Both the position numbers and the translations under genes were made by a program. The notes under the pieces were generated by a model, which was given only the letters and a program-made list of their open reading frames with translations, was not told the origin of the DNA and searched no databases. This document shows positions 21,392 to 35,300 of a stretch of 53,027 nucleotides of DNA, in pieces; within the stretch, counting starts at the first letter, position 1, and every line of letters begins with the position of its first letter. The stretch covers positions 1-53,027 of the forward strand of contig CALSCQ010000513.1 in the NCBI GenBank assembly GCA_943704525.1, in the 5' to 3' direction. This stretch comes from Pigoraptor vietnamica. Taxonomy: Eukaryota; Opisthokonta; Filasterea.

Positions 21392-24300
21392 TCACTTCTT
21401 GTTGGAGGAGCGACGGCGCCGGCTGGACGACGACGACGAGCCACTCGTGGAAGCAGTGCCCGCAGTCGCACCGTAGTAGTCGTACGACCCGTACTGCTGG
21501 AACAGCGATATGAACACGTTCGCGGAGAGCTTCTCGAATGCGCCGGGGTCCACGGTGAGCGGCAGCGTGTAGCCCTGGCTCAGGAACACGATCACGAGCG
21601 ACAGCTGGGGGAGCCAGCCGGACTGCAGGCGCGAGAGCGTCGACGACCACACGCTGTCGCGCATGCCGAGCGCGACAAAGTCCTTCGAGATGGTCTTGTT
21701 GCGCGTCACGATGACGTCAGGGTACTTGTTGTCCGGGAATGAAATCCGCCACAGATCCTGCTCGACCTTGCGGTTGCTGACCTTGCGCTCGAGGCCGCCC
21801 GTGCACACCTGGAGCACCTGCTGCGCGACGCTCTGCTGCGTGCACGATGAATCCGCCTTCGATCGGCTCTCGTCCGACACGACGTGCGACGTCCCGTACT
21901 TCTTGTTGACGACGTCGAGCCCGCGCTGCACCTTTGACAAGTGCGCGTCCACACACGAGTCGTACTTCTCCTGGCTGAAGAGCGGGTGCTGCTTGTCGAA
22001 CGTGTACTGGAAGACCTTGATTCTCCCGTCCGCGTGCGTCTTCTCGTCGATCGGCTTGACCCCACGGTGCGCGTAACGGCGCGCGAGCATGGCGTTCATA
22101 TGCGTGGGGTTCGATGCCGAGAGCGACGCGCCGGGGTTACTCGGGGTGCCTGGATTCGTGCCGTACTGCGTCGAGTTGGCCGTCAGGTTCGCGGGCGTGT
22201 CGCAGTCGAACGTCGCGTTGTAGCCGTTCGCCATCACGCGGTTGCTGTAGCCCGTTGCATTGACGAGCTCGGTCGTCGCCTTCACATCCGCCTTCTTCGT
22301 GAGAATGAGGTTGAGCTGCTCGACCGCCGGCACGTACTGGCCAATGTCGTAGAACGTGAGGTTCGCGAACATGATCGTCGTGAGCAGCTGCCCGATCTCG
22401 TTGTTGGCGTCGTACACCGGGCTGCCGGACGCCGATGGGTTCCACACGGCCTCGGGGATGCTGTAACCGAAGATCGATATGTCGCCGTTGTTGCCGAGCT
22501 GGTTCTGCGCAGCCGAGATCTGCTGCGAGAGTCCCGCGACCGTTTGCGCCGTCCCGTTGATCATCTGCAGGGTGGCGTTGAGCACCGACACGCACGTGCC
22601 GTTCGACAGCATGAGCTTGTTGTAAAAGTAGTCGAGAAGCTGCGCCGAGTTTGGCTGGTAGATCGGCGAGGACGAAACGACCGACTCGTACTGTTTCATG
22701 CGGCCGACGCCCTGGTTGTAGAAGTACGCCGCCGTGTAGATGCTCGTTAGGTTCTGCAGCCCGTTGTACTGCTTCTGCGTCATCAGGTCCGTCATGTCCG
22801 TCGCCTGCGTCCCCGCAATTGCCTGGAGCTGCGCCGTGAGCGTGTCGTTCGTCGATATCATGAGGTTGTAAAAGTACTCCATCTTGGTCTTCATCGCCGC
22901 CGTCGCGTTGCCGTACTCGTCGTCGACCGTGTCCACGAGGTAGGTCAGCTGGTCCTCATCGATGTTCGCCACGACAGTAAAGTCAGGGATCGACGCGAGT
23001 TGCCCCCCGGTCGAAACGAGCACGACGTCGTACTCCATCTTCGGGTTCGACGACACGAAGGGAATCGTCACCGTCAGGTTCATGTCGGTGAACATGAGCG
23101 TCGCCTTCGAGAAGACTTGGCCGGCCGAGCCGAGCGGGAGGTTCTGGACCTGCGCGTTACAGGCGTCGAGGTAGTTGTCGTCCGTCTTGTTGCCGATCGA
23201 CAGCGCGAGCGAGATGTAGTTCTTCTTGCAAAAGTGCTCCGCCCTGCAGTTGTAGCAGTTGTCCCCGTCGTCCTTGAACTCGAGGTACGTCGTCGAGTTG
23301 CCAAACGACATCTTCTCGAACGTGCCGTTGACGAGAATGCGGTTCGGCGGGTCGATCGACACGCGCGCATTGCCCGACTGCGAGTAAAGCTCAAAAGCGC
23401 CCTCCAACACGATGCCGCCGTCGTAGCCCATCTCCGTCGAGCCGACGGGAATCTCCGGCGCCGCGACCGTCACCGTACCGTCCAGGAACGTGCTGTTCCC
23501 GACCGTCCGGACAAAGTTCGTTCCGTTGAGGACGATGTTGTAGGCGATCGGAAGGAGGTTGCCCATCGGGACGTACTTGGTGTTCGCGACAAGTATCGCC
23601 GTCCCGGTGAGCGAAGGGGCCTTGTACACAATGTTGAAGAAGCCCTCGCTGTACGGCCCAATGCTGAAGTACCCGGCGCCCTTGTCCGCGTACTTGCCCG
23701 ACGTCATGCCGTTGAACGTGAACTGCGTGTCCGGGCCATTGTAGGCGCCCTTCGCGACCGTCGAAATGTTCGTGTTGTAACCGAAAATGTTCGGGTGGTT
23801 GAACACGTTCGTCCAGTTCTGCAGCGCGCCCGACGTGAAGCCGACGCCGTCGTTGTTCTCGTCGCCAAACCAGACCGTGCCCACGTCGGTCACGACCGTC
23901 GAGTTGGGCGAGTTGCTGAACGTCGCCGTCGCATTCCACGCCACGACAGAGTAGACGGGCTTGCCGGTGCTCGTGCTGATCCACATGCTGCGGGGAAGCA
24001 CAGAGTAGCCGCCGAAGAGGTCGAACGACGCCGTCGGGAGGATCGAGATGAGCGGCGCTATCGTCACGTTCTTGACCTTGAGCGACTGGAACGGCGTGTG
24101 CGCAACGCCCGTCCACGTGTCGACCTGCCGCAGCTGCCAAGACGCCCCGCTGTCCTTCGTCAGCGACACGAAGCCCCACAGCGAAAGGCCCGGCGAAAGG
24201 TCGCAGCCGTTCGGGTACGGCCACGTGGTGCAAGGCGAGGGGAAGAGGGGCACAACGCGACGCGACATCGACGACGCGACCGCCGAGACAGAGTCGAGAG

Positions 24301-27300
24301 GGACGCCCTTGAGCGCCGGAAAGAATGACGGAAAGTCCGACCACTGCTCGCCGAAGTAGAGGCCGTACTCGACGTACCAGTTCTCCGGGGCCTTGGTGGT
24401 CGAGATGGACGTGCCGTTCGTGCCGATGACCGTCGTGTTCGAGCCGAGGAAGCACGAGACGCACGGGTCGACGCGCGTGTCGAACGAGACGCGCTTGTTG
24501 AAGGCCGGGAGCCACGCGTCGCCCTTCATGCGCAGCTTGGCGGAACGGAAGTCGACGGCAAGCGACGAATTGAGGACCATCGCGCCGGCGATCGTGTTGT
24601 AGAGGTTCTTGTCCATCGACAGCGAGGTGAACGAGCCGGGGTTCAGAAGCTTAGACTCGACGTACGAGGGGGAGAACGACGGGTAGTTATCAATGCACGT
24701 GGGCGGCTGGTTGATGTTCGAGATGCACGAGTACAGGGCAGGGTCGCCACAGCCACCGTTCGCAAATTGGCACTGCGCGTGGACAAGAAGAAGTTGAGGG
24801 TTGGGTTAGTTGCGTGCGTAAGAAAGCAAGGCGGGTGAACATCAGCGACCGAAAGAGGGACTGGCAATGACAATAAAGCGGGGGTCGCACACGCACCTCG
24901 TCGTAGGGTGCGCACGTCGTGTTGATCGTGTTGAGAATGCCCGCAATGTTCATGCAGTACGACACGCCCTCGACGCACGTGTTGTGCTCCGAGCTGCAGA
25001 GGTCCGTCGGCGTCATCTTGAACGACTGCACGTTCGTCACCGTGACGCCAAGAGCGCGCGTGAGCAGAGTCGCGTTGAGGGCAGAGAACGCGGCGAGGAC
25101 CGTTTCGAGGGGGGAGCGGTCGCCCCCGGGGTTCTTAAGGACGCCGCGGTACGACGCGGTGCAGTTCTCGACCTCGGCGACGTACGAGACGGTCGTGAGG
25201 TTGCCCGCGGGTGTCTTGGACAGGATCGCCACCATGGTGCTCTGCAGGCCCGTCTGGGTCCATGAGGACACGTTGCACGAAGAGCCGGCCGCAATCGCGA
25301 GAACAACCTGCGGAATGCCGCTGCACGAAGGCGTCGACGAGCCGTGGCAGTAGTAGCGAGTGGGATCGCCGCAGTAGCCCGGCTGTGTCACGCACAGGTT
25401 GCGCGAGCGGCACCGCGCCTCCAGCGTCCCGTTCGTCGTGCCGTTGACGACGTAGCACTCGTTCTCGAGCATGTTGCCGCAGTGTCCGTTGTTGAGGCAC
25501 GGCCACTCAGGCTGGCACCACGTCGTGTTCTGCACGAGGTCCTCCACGCACACCGTCTTCTTGGGGCATCCGCCATTGGGAACACCCGCGCACACGTTGG
25601 GGCTGTCCTGGCGTGTGCCGTTGGCGGCAAGGTTGAGCCCCTCGTCGTCGTTGAGAGCGCCAAGCTCGTACACCACGCTGCCGATGGCGACGCGGAAAGT
25701 GCCCGTCGTCGACGAGAGGGACGAATTGGCCGCAGTCCACACGCTGCTGAAGTTGCCGTAGATGAACGTGACGCCCTTGTCGCCAATCTGGAGGACGGGG
25801 AGTGCGGCCGCGTTGATGGACCCGTTGACGCCGCCCGCGTTCGTCGGCTGCGGCGGCTCCACGTGCTTGGCGGAGAACGCAATGTCGAAGGGGGATACCG
25901 TCGCCTTGAACGTGAACGCAATGTCCTGTCCGCGGAAGGGGGGCTCGCCGACGGACGCGTTGAACCAGCCCAGCGCGGTGAAGTCGCCGACCTCGTCAAA
26001 CTGCAGAGTCCAGTAGTACATGGACACGGCGATCGTCGGGCGGAGGACCGAGCCCACCTGCCAGTTCGAAAAGAGGGGGGACGTCGCGAGAAGGCCCGTC
26101 GAGCGCATGTCGAAGGTCGAGACGGCGCTCTGTGCCATGAGGTCGGTGAAGGCGTTCGCCTGCACGGCGCCCTCCGCGTTCAGCGTCGACACGACGGTGA
26201 GGCCCGCCTTGACCTGAGGGGCAAAGTCCGGAATGGGCGCGTTGTTCGCGGGCGTCTTGAAGAAGAACGTGCACGGGGCGCTCGCGTAAACAAACGAGGG
26301 CGCGGACATCGACACGTTCGGGAAGTAAGGCATCGCAAATTGTGCGCCGACAAACGCAAAGCCCGCGTTCGGAATCGTCTGCTGTCGCACAGACCACGCG
26401 CCCCACATGGTCGGGCGGTACGACGCGAGGGGGCCGGCCTTGGGTGCCGAAAACACGCCGTTCATGTTGAGGAGGAGCTGGCCGACGGGGAATTCGCTGC
26501 CGCCGACGACCACGACGAGGCCCGTGCCGTTCAGCGCGGCGTTCATGACGGTCGACACCGTGGCGAACATCGCCTGGAGGGACTGCGTGCGCATGCCTCC
26601 GGGGAAAGGGGGCAGCGCAAACGCGGGGTTGTAGAGGCCGAGGTGGTCCTCGGGGCCGTCCAGCACCGCGAGAATGGCGTCGATGGCCGTCGAAAAGTGG
26701 ACGGACACGGTCGAGCCCGGCACAAACGTGATGTCGGCGGCCGTGTTGGCAATGCCCGCAGACATCTGGTGGAGCACTTCGGGGCCGTACAGCTGCTGCT
26801 GCACAGTCGCGCGAACGGCCGCGTCGCCGGCGAGGTTCGGCGAGTCGGAAGCAGAGTACGATCCGTTGAACTCGACGGTGCCAAACGCAGGAAGAATGCG
26901 CATGGCGTAGTCGCGATACGGGGCGTCGTAGAGGCGCGCGTACAGCCCGGGGTTGACGTCAACAGACATCGGGGAGCGCGTGGACAGCTGCTCCGACAAG
27001 TGGCCGAGCGTGAGTGCGAAGCCGGGCTCCTGCGACGGCGCCGTTCCGATGATCGTGAGGTTGTCCTGATCGACAAAGACGCCGTGGTAGATGTTCGTCG
27101 TAAGAAGCACGTAGCTGCCGTTGAAGGGCGAGCTGAAGGTGGCGTTCCAGAGCGTGATGTTCGCGACGGTCGCGCCCCACACAAACTGCGTCGTGCTGTT
27201 GAACGAAGGCAGCACGATCCCGTTCGCACCCGTGGGGATGACCTTGTCGTCGAGGAGGTAGCCGTCCAGGTACGCGCCCGTTTCGCGCATGGGTCCAGAC

Positions 27301-30300
27301 ATCACAAAGTCCAGAAGTGGCATGCCGTTCGACTGCATGCGCAGACGTCCCGACATCTCGTACTCGGGCTGCGGCGGCTTCGGGTGCGGGCGGATCAGCA
27401 GCGTCGGGTCGAGCATGTGCACGTGCGGCGTGAGGAGCACCGACGTCCGCAGCATGGCCTCGTAGGGAAACGCCGTCTCGTTGATGAGCGCCGTCACGAC
27501 GATCGACTGGACCTGCAGCATGACGCCAATGTTCTCGGCGCGCGCGTCGGGCACCTCGAAGAGGGGGAGGACGGCCGCAAAGTTGAGGCCCGCAAACACG
27601 ACGCCGACCTGGTACGTGTAGTTCGAGATCGGCGACCACGCGCGGCGGTTGAACGTGACGTTGTTGTAGTCGTACGTCGACGACACGGTCGTGTACACAA
27701 ACAGCGGGAACTCGACCTTGAGCTGCAGCGAGTCGGACGCGAGCGGTGGCACCGACGCCATGTCCCAACCGACCGGCGGCACGGCCTCCACCTGCAGGTT
27801 CCACAGACCCTTCGCGGGGGGCGGCGACATGTAGTCGTTGAGCGCCATGACGTTCTCTGCGCCCCACGCCGTAATCGCCGTCTGCAGTCCGCGTATCATG
27901 GCCTTGAGGGAGGCGACCTGCTTGAGGTTCGCGGTGACGAGCGACATGGCGGAGATCGACCCGACCATCTCGTCGAGCGACTCGGTCACGGCGTAACGCG
28001 CCACGCGCACGTGCTCGGGGAAGTCCATCTCGAGCCAGCTCTGCAGAATGGAGCCGATCAGCGTGGAGATGACAAACGAGTCGCCAGTGCTGTTCGACGC
28101 GCTCGCGCCGTCCACGCGAATGGGCGTGCGGTCCAGCTTGAGCGTGGCCATCGACGCGTTGAGGCGGTTGAGGAACGACGCGACGCCCTCGAACTTGGCG
28201 ACGGTGAGCCGGTAGTCGGCCATTTCGCCCACGATGTCGGACGACGTCGTGCCCCACAGCTCGAGCGACTGGCACGTCGGGCGGAAGCGCACCGACGAAG
28301 GGATAATTGGCGCGAGGAGAATACCATCGCGCACCGTGTCGAGCACGAGCGTCTTGTTGGCAGCGTCCGACCACGCGTAAAAATTGACAAAGTCCTCGAC
28401 CGTCGCCGCAATGAGGCTCGGGTCGTCGATGAAGGCCGACGGGCAGTTCCCGTTGAGGCTGTTTGTCGGCAGCGAGAGCGAGTAGTTGACGTTCGTGTAG
28501 ACAATGGTCGTGACGGCGCGTATCGTCCCGCCGAGGCTGCTCGATGCGCCGTCGTACGCGAGACGCATCACGCCTGGACCCTCCGACATCAGCGGAATGC
28601 CGTCGCGACCGACCGGCGCGAGCCACGAGGCGTTGAAGGACGCGCCCATCAGTCCCATGGTGAAGTTGTTGATCGGGCCGGTCGTCCAAAAGGTGATCGA
28701 AGGGAGCCCGTTGATCGCGATGACCGACACGGACGCAGCAGAGTACGCGAGCGCGCCGTTCGTCTTGTTGCCGACGACAGTCACCGTGAAGTTCTCAAAC
28801 GTCGTCTCGTCCGAGTTGAACGTGAGGCGGTCGGGGAACACAAACGCGTACGACCATGCGTCATCGATCATGCCGAACATGTCGAGCTCGTGGAGAGGGC
28901 TCGAGACAGCAAAGTTGCCGACAAGCTGCATCTCCACGGGGCCGGTGAACGTGGCCTTGGCCGCGTACGACGTCCCGGGCCGCACGAGGAACGGCACGCG
29001 CTGGATGGTGCTCGTCGCGTTCGTCGTGTAGTGGAAAAAGCGCGCGGGCGAGACAAGCACGATGGGCTTGTAGTTCGGGAACGAGAGGAAGCCAGAGGGC
29101 GCCCCGGGGACGGACCCGATGCCCCACGTGTTACTGATCGGGGTAACGATAGACACGAACGAGTTGACCATGGGCATCGACGACATCGGAACGACCGTGA
29201 GATTGGCGCCGAGAAGGGCGTGGCTGAGCGCGCGAACGGCGTCCGCCCAGCGTACCCACGCGCCATTACCGTCCTTCGTGACCACGTGCACAAGGGACAC
29301 GTTTGCGATCGAGATGTCGCGGTACGTTGGGCCGAACAGACCGGCCTGTCCCGCCGTCGCGTTGACGCGGACATGGATGGGCATGGCGCTCGTGTAGTTG
29401 ACGTCGGGAACGTCGTGCGCGTAGTGCTGCGGGTAGGGGTCGCCCCGGTACGTGCGCTGAACGACGTTGTTGAGCTCCGTGACAGTCACCTCGACGCCGT
29501 CAAGATGCGCGGAGAGGTTGGCGAGAGTGCCGTTGTTCGAGATGAACTTGTTGGTCGCATGCAAGACATCTGCAGCGGCGACAAGGTTGCCGACCGCGAG
29601 CTGGACCTGCGCCGTGCCAAGGACCGTGTTGTCGACGATAACGCCAAAGACGGTGCTCTCGTTGCAGCCCGGCGACACCGTCATGGTCACCTCCGTCAGG
29701 GGCGAGTGCCATATCGCCAAGTCCAGCAGCGTGTTGTTCCCCTTCGAGGCCTCCCGCGTCTGTCGGGACGTGAGCGCGTCCACAATCTGCGCCAGCGTCA
29801 ACGAGCCGTTCTTCACTGCAAAGTCGAACGGAACGCACGAGTCGAGCGCGGGCGGCGCATTCGCGGGCTCGGGGCCGAACTTGAAATCCACGGACAGCGA
29901 GGCGTTCGCAATCGTCGTCCACCCCCGGAGCGCGCCTGTCACCGTGTCCTCGTTCGTGTCGTCCCGGCGCCTGCGCGACGAGTCGCCCGCCGTCCACGTG
30001 ACGTCCATCTGCGCATCGCTCACCATCATGCCGCCGCTGCTGCCAATGGGAAGGTTCCACAGCGACGTCGTCTGGTCGCTCACGACGGCGATCGACGGGC
30101 CGACAAAGTTGCCCTCAAAGTTAGCCCCGAGCGACTGCCCGCGGCCCATCTGGAACGTCATCCAGCCCGACAACGTGAACGCAGGCTCGGTCGTGCCCAC
30201 GGAAAGCGTCCACGAGCGCAGCGTCGCAAGCGAGGAGAGCGTCGCGTTCGAAAGGAGGGAGGACGTGAGCGACACGGACGTCGGCGTGAGCTGGCCTGCG

Positions 30301-31085
30301 AGAGCAATGAGCGACTGGTCCGACGCGCCGTTCGCAGCGTACAGCTCCCTCAGTGCGGGGAACGACCCGACGGGCGTCGTTGCAAACAGCGAGAGGCCGG
30401 CTTCGAGCACGACGCTGTTGTTGGGAAGCGACCGCATGGGACGCGTGTTCGCGAGGGTGTAGCTGCCCGCGTAGGCGGCGAACAACAACGCGACGTCGTT
30501 CAAGGGGAGGGCACCGAGATCCTCAGCCACCGTCTGCGTATAATGGCGCACGGGCGCGCTGCTCGAAAAGTTCCACTTCGAGCTCGCTGGGTACGCCTGC
30601 AGGAGCATGCTGACCGAGGTGATCTGCGTGTAGTTCGTAAGGCCGCCGCCCTGCACCGTCGTGACCTCGTTCGGAACGAGCGTCACGATGCACGACACGT
30701 TGCCGCCGCCGAGAAGATTTGCCTTCCCGGACACAACGGTCGTGCCGTTCATGTATGTCGCCGTCGCGGCACAGAGGTTCAACGTCGACGTCCCGAACGC
30801 GTCGTTGATCGTCGCCGAGAGCGACGCGTTGAGAAGGAGTTGGCCACTGATGGGCAGGCAGCCGCCCGACGATTCAATGTCCGATTGCACGCCTTGAAAG
30901 TACGCGACCTGAGGATTAGGCTGCTCGATGATGTAGTCGACCGACTGCTGCTGCGGCCACAGCTTCCACGCGAGAATGCCGGCGACGACGCCGATCACGA
31001 CGGCCGCGACGACGCCCACGATGATGGCGGCATTGCGCTTTCGCTTGGAGAGCTCGGCGGCACTCTTCTTCTCAGAGTCCGCCAT
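21392..31085 (-). CDS. Giant single-pass (type II) membrane protein with about 3150-residue ectodomain
   Basis: Two exons (24897-31085 and 21392-24772) joined across a canonical 124-bp intron (GAG|GTGCGT ... GCGCAG|TGC) give 3189 residues. The start at 31085 puts a short basic N-terminus (SKRKR) before one hydrophobic segment (residues 19-40), with the rest outside by the positive-inside rule. An ATG at 31148 upstream is also in frame but less likely. The ectodomain is rich in Asn-X-Ser/Thr sequons, Val, Ser and Thr, with alternating beta-like patterns. A Cys-rich stretch near residues 1835-2065, continuing over the splice junction, includes EGF-like spacing (CAGVPNGGCPKKTVC). The C-terminus is Ser-rich then basic (RRRRSSNKK). 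No catalytic motif and no family were recognised. A surface, coat or adhesion role is inference. It is head to head with the giant gene at 32368. Confidence 0.82.
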
Positions 31086-32367
31086 GTTGGAATTCGAGCG
31101 TTCCTGGCGACGCTCGCGACGAAGCACGAAAGTGTGAACCCAGTCCAAGTCCCAGCGGGGAATAAGGGACGTGGAAGCGAAAGAGTTTACGGTTTGTGAG
31201 AGAGAAAGTGAACGATGAGAAAACGGGGACTCAAATCAAGTTGTCAGGGCAATAACAGAGAAGCTGCTTGGAGCTCATCGGTGTGTGAGCATGCGCGGCC
31301 ATACACAAGCAGCGCCAGTCTAGCAGTTAAGTGAAAACGTGACAACCAAAGTCGGTTGAGTCCATAACACACTCCGACGGTGGCTGAAAATGAGTTCAAA
31401 TCCGCTGCAATCACGCGCGCAAGAGGCACGCTGGGCTTGTCGCGACCTGCGTGCTCCGGTGCTGTGTGCGTGCGTGCATGTGTGTAACGCAAGATGCCGC
31501 GGGAGGCACACGTACTCACACACACACACCCACACACACAGGCACACACACACACCGCAAGTGTGGCTTTGCTGCAGTCCACCAAAGAGCCAAACTGCGC
31601 CGACTAAAAATAGTTCACACGCGGGTTTCTTCTTATTACTTACGGTTTGAATTGAATAGAGACATCAAATTATTAATAAGTACATTTATCCATTCGGTCT
31701 TACTTATTCATATGGACGGTAACATGGAGATTTTGACCAATGGGCGTGCTGCGCCCTAACCCATGTTACCTTCTATATGAATAAGTATGAATGAATGGAT
31801 AAATGTACTTATTAATAATTTGATATCACTATTCAATTCAAACCGTAAGTAATGGTGAGGAAGACTGACGCACAGAATTGACCAGTCCGCACCCACACAC
31901 AGGTCCCCACACACATGCACACACACAGCCGAGCATGCGCGCAACTCTGCTGCAATGCTACCGCGCCCCCACGCCATACTGCTGGCCGTCTCCGGCGGAA
32001 GTTAGCGCAGACCAGACAGGCCCTCTGACACCAATGTGCCAGCGCGACTCTGTTTGGGCACCAAGAAACAGCCACATCCGACGGCGCCTATATTTGGGTT
32101 GGGCGCGTGCCGAGTTTTGTTTCCGTTGCATGACGCCAAGTGATCTCTTTCAGCCACGCGTTGTTACTGTGGCCTGAACTCTCCTAACGCGCAAGACACT
32201 CGGGCTTGAACAGTCCTTTCCGTTTTGCAGCTCGAACTTCGAACGAGAAAATCCTTTTACACAACTGTTTTCGACCTCAATTGTGATGCATACTGCGGTT
32301 TCCCTTTGCGATCGAACCCGCTGAACTGTGAATCGACAACGCGCGTGCCCGTACGCGCCAAGTCACC
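31086..32367. other. Divergent promoter interval between the two giant genes
   Basis: 1282 bp without a supported gene. It holds CA-rich DNA at 31501-31557, the foldback element at 31635-31853, a second CA-rich stretch near 31893-31925, and a CCTATATTTGGG element near 32088. Short frames over the foldback translate into mirror images of each other on opposite strands, as expected from an inverted repeat, and are not genes. Confidence 0.6.
31635..31853. mobile_element. Foldback / MITE-like inverted-repeat element
   Basis: Two 93-bp arms (31635-31727 and 31761-31853) are reverse complements with about seven mismatches (roughly 92% identity). The 33-bp centre contains a further small hairpin GGGCG-TGCTG-CGCCC (31742-31756). 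The arms are clearly AT-rich, unlike the surrounding GC-rich DNA. The outer ends begin ATTACTTACGG. No target-site duplication is evident and there is no internal coding. It fits a non-autonomous foldback DNA transposon or MITE; a one-off palindromic duplication is the alternative. Confidence 0.7.
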
Positions 32368-35300
32368 ATGGAGGGAAGGGAAAGTCTTCCCGATGACACC
32401 GAAACGGTCGAATCGCGCGCGGCGCGTCTGGCCGAGGCGGCGACGAAGCCTGTGGTGAGTGTCTTGCGACAGGTTCCGTTGCAGCCGTTTCGTTCTGCCG
32501 TGTGCCATGTGCCGTGTCTAATTCTTTGTTTACGCCGCAGCCTCGTCAGCACCGCCGCTCGATTGTGATTCTCGAAGAGCGCGCGAAGGAAGCGCCGCTC
32601 GAGGAGCGCGTGGTGAGCCTGAAGAGCAAGGGCCTCAAGGCGTCCATCCGTGAGTGTCCCTCTGCGTTAGACCCCCCAATAGCCACTCAATCCGTGTCTG
32701 AGACGACGTGACCCTGTCGGTTGTTTGCATATGCTGACTCTGTCGGTGTTACATCCGCAGGCCGCAAGAGCAAGAAGGCGCGCGACTCGATCAAGTCGAT
32801 GGTCGAGGGCGCAGGGCCGTCGAGCGAAGAGCGCGCGAGCCTGCAGGTGGCGTCCCCGGAAGCACCCCAGCAGGACGACACGCGCGGTGGCGATGAATCC
32901 GAGGCCACGGCCGAATCGAGCGTCCCGCCGAGCGACGATGACGCGCTGGACTCTGAGGACGACGTTCCGTCCGACGACAAGTACGACACGGCCGAAGAGG
33001 AGCCTTCCACGTCTGCCCCTGTCGTGCCTTCTGCTGCTGCCGAGACAGCCGCGGAGAACGAGCCGACTTCTGCCCCCGAGCAAGCGCCGGAGGCACCCGC
33101 GCGCGTGTCAGTGACGGGCAACGCCATGCTCGGCGTCGCCACGGCCGAGGAGGAGGCCGCTGCCAACGTCACGCAGCCCGCTGCGCTTGCGTTTGGTGCC
33201 ACTGCGCGCCTGTCGGTGACCGAGAACCCGGCGATGGCGTCTCTGGCCGCCGCGGAAGAGCCCCGCGCGAGCGCACCCGCGCCGCAGGGTCGTCAGAGCT
33301 ACGTGGGCATCGAGATGGGCCCCATCGATCCCGACCGCCGCAAGTCGCGGTTCTCGGACGTCCACCTCACGCCGCGCAATTCGGAGGCCGTGGCGCAGAG
33401 CCAGGCGTCGCTGGCCGCAGCCTACCTCGCGTCGCACACGCAGCCGGCGACGGTTGCCGAGAGCGTTCCCATGTCGACGTACATCGACATTCGCGGCGGC
33501 GACATTCGTCGCGAATCGAACTACGCCGCTCAGCGTGCGCCGAAGGGAGAATTCGAGCTGTCGGCCGACGGCAAGAAGGAGCCCTCGGGCCGTATGGCGA
33601 CGCTGTGGGCCGACGTGCGCTTCCGTGCCGCCGTTGCGGTGTTCGTCCTCCTCGCTTGCGCGGGCATTGCGATTGGTGTTTCGTCGCTGTACTGGACGAG
33701 CGCACCCGCCGTGCCCGAGTCTTCATGGGTCAACCAGTTTGTGACGCCGAGCGGCCAACTCGCCCTCAGCCCGGGAGTCTTCGGGCCCAAGTACGGCTAC
33801 GGTATCTCGTACACGCTCACGCAGCTGTTTGCGACGAACGGTTCTTACGTGATGGTCAACGACGTGAAGGTCTCCCCCATGTCCTACTACCAGGCGACGG
33901 TGACTGGCAACGCGCAGGTGTTCCGCTCGAGCGTGCCGGTGACGCTGTCGTTCCTCGAGAACAAGGACGGCCTCTACTACTTCGCGATGTCCGGCGTGCT
34001 TCCGCAGGCCGCGTTCGACTTTGGCAATTTCCCGCAGCTGTCCGGCGCCCCGCTGAACATCACGTGCGACGGCGCGTCCTTCTTGTTCGTCTCGGACATG
34101 CTCGACTACAACGTCGGCTCGCTCACCGTCGCCGGCACCTTCACGTCGACGGCCAACTCGTCCACTCCGCAGCAGCAGGCCATCAACGCCCTCTTCGGGC
34201 CGTTCGGCGCGCAGGGCGTCGTTCCGTTTGCAGCGACAGTCAACGTCGGCTCCGTGGTCGTTGTCCCCGACCCGTCGGTATCCACGATGGCTATCACCCC
34301 GGCTTTCGCCTTCTCGAACGTCCAGCTCGTGCTGACGCCGTCGTCTAACGCGTCGGCGTTCATCGCGACCATGGCTATTGCGGCTTCGAGCACGAGCTCT
34401 GAGCTCACCAATTCGTTCGCGTACACGCAACAGTACCCGTACGCGGTGTCGGGCTTTTTGTACCCGTCTGGACAGCTTGCTGCGAGTGGCCCGCTCGCGG
34501 GTGCCTCCCCCGTCGTCATTGGCAACGGCACGTTCACGGCGACCAGCGGCTTCGTCCACTTTTCCTGGACGTACATGGGCGGATTCTCGGGCCTGGCCAA
34601 CGCGACTTTTGTGTCGACGGCGTCCGCGGACAGCGGCTCTCACTCGCGCCGAAGCACTGCCGCCGCGCGCGGCTCGCTCACCGTGGATCTCTCGCAGCGC
34701 CGTATGGTCGACGAGGACCTCTCATCGTGCCCCCGCGCGGACATGGTCATGACCGCGGCGACGTTGTCTGACATCGCGCTTGCGCTCGGCATTCTGGACG
34801 ACATATCCGCCAACGTCCCCGCGATCTACGCTGGCCGTCTCGCGGACCTCCTTGCGTCGAACTTGACGACCACGTTCGCGGGCTCTGCGCACTCGCTGTG
34901 CGGCACGCTCGATCTCTTTGGCCACATTTCGTCGGCAGTCCTCGGTGATGCGTCGCTTTCGATCCGACAGGCGCCCAAGGTCAGCGCCAGCTCCCTTCTC
35001 TCCGTGCTCAAGAACATTCCCGGCCCCGTCGTCCAGCTCGCGCCGGGCGTCACGGTGCCCCTCAACCAGGCCGTCTCGCTCGCTGTGTCGGCGCTGAACT
35101 CGCGCAACATGCTCGCCAACTTCGGCTTTGGCGTGTCGGGCATGCGTCTGGCGGCCCCGCTCGACGTGACGGGTGCGCTGCAGGGCGTGGTGCACGACGC
35201 ACTCCACTCGGACCTCGACTACACGTGGGCGTACGCGCAGTACGGCGGCCGCGACTTTTCCTTCATTTCTCTGGTTTCGTCGATGATCGATGCCACCCTT

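Noticed and set aside
22137-24515. Several open frames on both strands within 22.1-24.5 kb
   Set aside because: Out-of-frame shadows of the giant gene; the conserved, sequon-rich frame is the single minus-strand one.
25344-31199. A 1951-codon open frame on the + strand
   Set aside because: It is the antisense shadow of the giant minus-strand gene. Its Arg/His/Glu-rich composition is typical of reversed GC-rich codons, and it has no domain or membrane signal.
31621-31977. Two short frames with similar peptides on opposite strands
   Set aside because: Both come from the inverted repeat of the foldback element, not from genes.
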